A DNA stretch of 33,400 nt from Sphingopyxis sp. KK2 (lineage in GTDB: Bacteria > Pseudomonadota > Alphaproteobacteria > Sphingomonadales > Sphingomonadaceae), in contig NZ_LYVN01000033.1 of assembly GCF_001990265.1 (NCBI RefSeq), positions 1-33,400 of the forward strand. Reading direction: 5' to 3'. The notes beneath the pieces are model-generated. The model was not told the origin of the DNA. It did no database searches and saw only the letters and a list, made by a program, of their open reading frames with translations. The position numbers were made by a program, and so were the translations under genes. The stretch's first letter is position 1; each line of letters begins with the position of its first letter. Of this stretch, positions 31,724 through 33,400 are shown piece after piece.

Positions 31724-32986
31724 ATGACGGGTCGCAAACTCCGCATGACCAGTGCCGGGGGTGCCGCGATCGCGGCGCTCGCGCTGCTGCTCGTCCCCGG
31801 CACCGCGCCCGCTGCCAACCCGCCCGCCAAAAAGGCGCCTGCGGCCAAGGCGCCTCCCCAAAAGACGACAACGCCGGTCAGCCGCCCGCTCTATGTGACC
31901 GAGGCGCCGATCGTGATGCTCAAGGATCTCGATTCGGGCGCGATCCTCTTTTCGCGCGGCGCCGACAAGCGCTTCGCGCCTGCCTCGATGGCGAAGGTGA
32001 TGACCGCCTATGTCGTCCTCGACCTGATCAAAAGCGGCAAACTCGCGCGCGACACGATCTTCACCGTCGACGACGCGACCTGGAAAAAATGGGCCGCGCG
32101 CCGCGGCGGCTCGACGATGTTCCTCCGCGCGCGCGAAAAGGTCAGCGTCGATGAGTTGCTCAAGGGGCTGATCACCGTCTCGGGCAACGACGCCGCGACG
32201 ACGCTCGCGGTCGGCATCGACGGCAGCGAAGAAGCTTTCGTCAAAAGAATGAATGAGGTAGCGCAAAAGATTGGCATGAAGTCGAGCCGTTTCGGCACCG
32301 CCAGCGGCTGGCCCGACGGCGGCGTCACGCAGGTGTCGGCCGCCGACCTCATCACGCTCGCCGACCGGCTGATCCGCGATCATCCGGCCGGCTACACGCG
32401 CTATTTCTCGATCCCGAAGCTCCAGCACGGCACCGCGCCCGACGGCAAGCCGATCGTCCAGCCGAACCGCAACCCGATCCTCGGCCGCTTCGCCGGCGCC
32501 GATGGGCTCAAGACCGGCCACACGGCCGAGGCGGGCTATTGCTTCCTCGGCTCGGCGAAGCGCGATGGCCGCCGCCTGATCATGGTCGTCGCGGGCATGG
32601 ACAGCGAAAAGGCGCGCCGCGACGAGGCCGAACGGCTGATGAGCTGGGGCTTCGACGCGTGGGAAGGCCGCGAACTCGTCCCCGCCGGCGCGAAGGTCGG
32701 CAAGCTCGAGGTAGGGAAGGGGGCCAAGCCCACATTGGAGGCCAAAGCTGCCATTCCTGTCCGCATGACCGTCCCGCGCGGGTATGAAGGCGGCTACCGC
32801 GCCACAATGCGCGGCGTCAGCCCCGTCGCCGCCCCCGTCGCACGCGGCACCCGCGTCGCCGAACTCGTCGTCACCCCCGACGGCCTGCCGCCGCAGACCA
32901 CGCCCTTGCTCGCCGCGAGCGACGTCGCCCCCGGCGGCTGGACCGACCGCGCGCGCAGCGGCTTCTACCGGCTCACCGGGCTGTGA
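31724..32986 (+). CDS. D-alanyl-D-alanine carboxypeptidase (peptidase S11, PBP5/6 family)
   Basis: 420 residues. N-terminal signal (AGGAAIAALALLLVPGTAPA) followed by a Lys/Pro/Ala-rich stretch. All three penicillin-binding motifs are present: SxxK as Ser88-Met-Ala-Lys91 (FAPASMAKVMTAY), SGN at 153-155 (TVSGNDAATT) and KTG at 263-265 (DGLKTGHTAEAGY). The C-terminal PBP5-like domain (VRMTVPRGYEGGYRATMRG) closes the protein. It removes the terminal D-Ala from the peptidoglycan pentapeptide. ATG 31724 is 6 nt after the rlpA stop. Its own stop shares bases with the tmk start, so the order mltB-like, rlpA, dac, tmk looks like one operon. Confidence 0.95.
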   Translation: MTGRKLRMTSAGGAAIAALALLLVPGTAPAANPPAKKAPAAKAPPQKTTTPVSRPLYVTEAPIVMLKDLDSGAILFSRGADKRFAPASMAKVMTAYVVLDLIKSGKLARDTIFTVDDATWKKWAARRGGSTMFLRAREKVSVDELLKGLITVSGNDAATTLAVGIDGSEEAFVKRMNEVAQKIGMKSSRFGTASGWPDGGVTQVSAADLITLADRLIRDHPAGYTRYFSIPKLQHGTAPDGKPIVQPNRNPILGRFAGADGLKTGHTAEAGYCFLGSAKRDGRRLIMVVAGMDSEKARRDEAERLMSWGFDAWEGRELVPAGAKVGKLEVGKGAKPTLEAKAAIPVRMTVPRGYEGGYRATMRGVSPVAAPVARGTRVAELVVTPDGLPPQTTPLLAASDVAPGGWTDRARSGFYRLTGL

Positions 32987-33400
32987 GCGGCCGTTTCATC
33001 ACGCTCGAGGGCGGCGAGGGGGTCGGCAAGTCGACCCAGCTCCGCGCGCTCGCCGCCGCGCTCGCCGCACGGGGCCTCGACATCGTCACCACGCGCGAAC
33101 CCGGCGGCAGCCCCGGCGCCGAGGCGATCCGCACCCTGCTGATGGAGGGCAGCGACGACCGCTGGAACGCGCGCAGCGAGGCTTTGCTCTTCGCCGCCGC
33201 GCGCGCCGACCATGTCGCGCGGCTGATCCGCCCCGCGCTCGAGCGCGGCGCCTGGGTGCTCTGCGACCGCTTCGTCGACTCGAGCCGCGCTTATCAGGGC
33301 GCCGGCGGCGGCCTCACCGACGCCGACATCTTGACGCTCCACCGCATCGGCTCCGAAGGCCTGCTCCCCGACCGCAGCTTCCTGCTCGCGCTCGGCGCCG
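32983..33400 (+). CDS. tmk: Thymidylate kinase (partial, cut by window end)
   Basis: The first 139 codons are visible. The start is GTG 32983, overlapping the carboxypeptidase stop in GTGA. The P-loop reads LEGGEGVGKST, followed by REPGGSPGAEAIRTLLMEG and the catalytic/lid region VLCDRFVDSSRAYQGAGGG. It phosphorylates dTMP to dTDP with ATP in the cytoplasm. Its place behind cell-wall genes is known from other sphingomonads as far as I recall, and coupling of translation suggests shared transcription. Confidence 0.96.
   Translation, partial: MSGRFITLEGGEGVGKSTQLRALAAALAARGLDIVTTREPGGSPGAEAIRTLLMEGSDDRWNARSEALLFAAARADHVARLIRPALERGAWVLCDRFVDSSRAYQGAGGGLTDADILTLHRIGSEGLLPDRSFLLALGA

Noticed and set aside
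1..33400. CRISPR arrays, insertion sequences, phage genes
   Set aside because: No regularly spaced direct repeats, transposase motifs or phage structural genes were seen.

Overview
The window is high-GC DNA from an alphaproteobacterium, most likely a sphingomonad (Sphingopyxis/Sphingomonas type). That placement is an inference from GC-rich codon use, many TTG/GTG starts and overlapping start/stop codons, a tamA-tamB pair with an acidic extension, and a dmeR-dmeF pair. I could run no database search, so assignments rest on motifs and family knowledge.

Region 1 (1-16187) is a surface-polysaccharide locus with two divergent arms meeting at about 7937-8117. The left arm, on the minus strand, reads in transcription order: a UDP-glucuronate-4-epimerase-like enzyme, a TviB/WbpA-type UDP-N-acetylhexosamine dehydrogenase, an O-antigen ligase/polymerase-like membrane protein, a Wza-like export lipoprotein, a Wzc/GumC-type chain-length regulator fused to a BY-kinase, and an unknown membrane-anchored protein cut by the window edge. 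The right arm, on the plus strand, makes sugar donors. gmd and fcl make GDP-L-fucose. rfbF and rfbG make CDP-4-keto-6-deoxyglucose, followed by an RmlC-like epimerase, a reductase-like SDR with a missing lysine, and a GT4 glycosyltransferase. selO (protein AMPylase) sits between the two sugar modules. No flippase or initiating phosphoglycosyltransferase lies in the window.

Region 2 (16326-23175) is an envelope-assembly unit: tamA, tamB and a tiny lipoprotein gene, joined by 1-nt start/stop overlaps. Region 3 (23125-24278) is a yybP-ykoY (Mn2+) riboswitch whose first conserved element is made of the last codons and stop of the lipoprotein gene. A hairpin that can cover the ribosome site follows, then a GDT1/TMEM165-family Mn exporter and an SMR drug transporter. 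Region 4 (24293-28509) holds an alpha/beta hydrolase on the opposite strand, then dmeR (RcnR-type Ni/Co sensor) with a G-tract palindrome over its start, dmeF (CDF Co/Ni exporter with a His/Asp repeat loop), and a secreted TPR protein.

Region 5 (28510-29415) is visibly AT-richer and mostly non-coding. It has hairpins and a frameshifted small gene and abuts the 3' end of tRNA-Ser(TGA), as expected for the remnant of an integrated element. Region 6 (29674-33400) is a cell-wall block: MltB-type lytic transglycosylase, RlpA, D,D-carboxypeptidase and the start of tmk, tightly packed.

Most of the window is orthodox. The points most worth a second look are the riboswitch that reuses a coding end, the operator/ribosome-site overlap at dmeR, the unresolved CDP-sugar branch with altered catalytic residues, selO inside the sugar operon, and the degraded tRNA-side region. 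I did not find a convincing wholly new multi-gene system.
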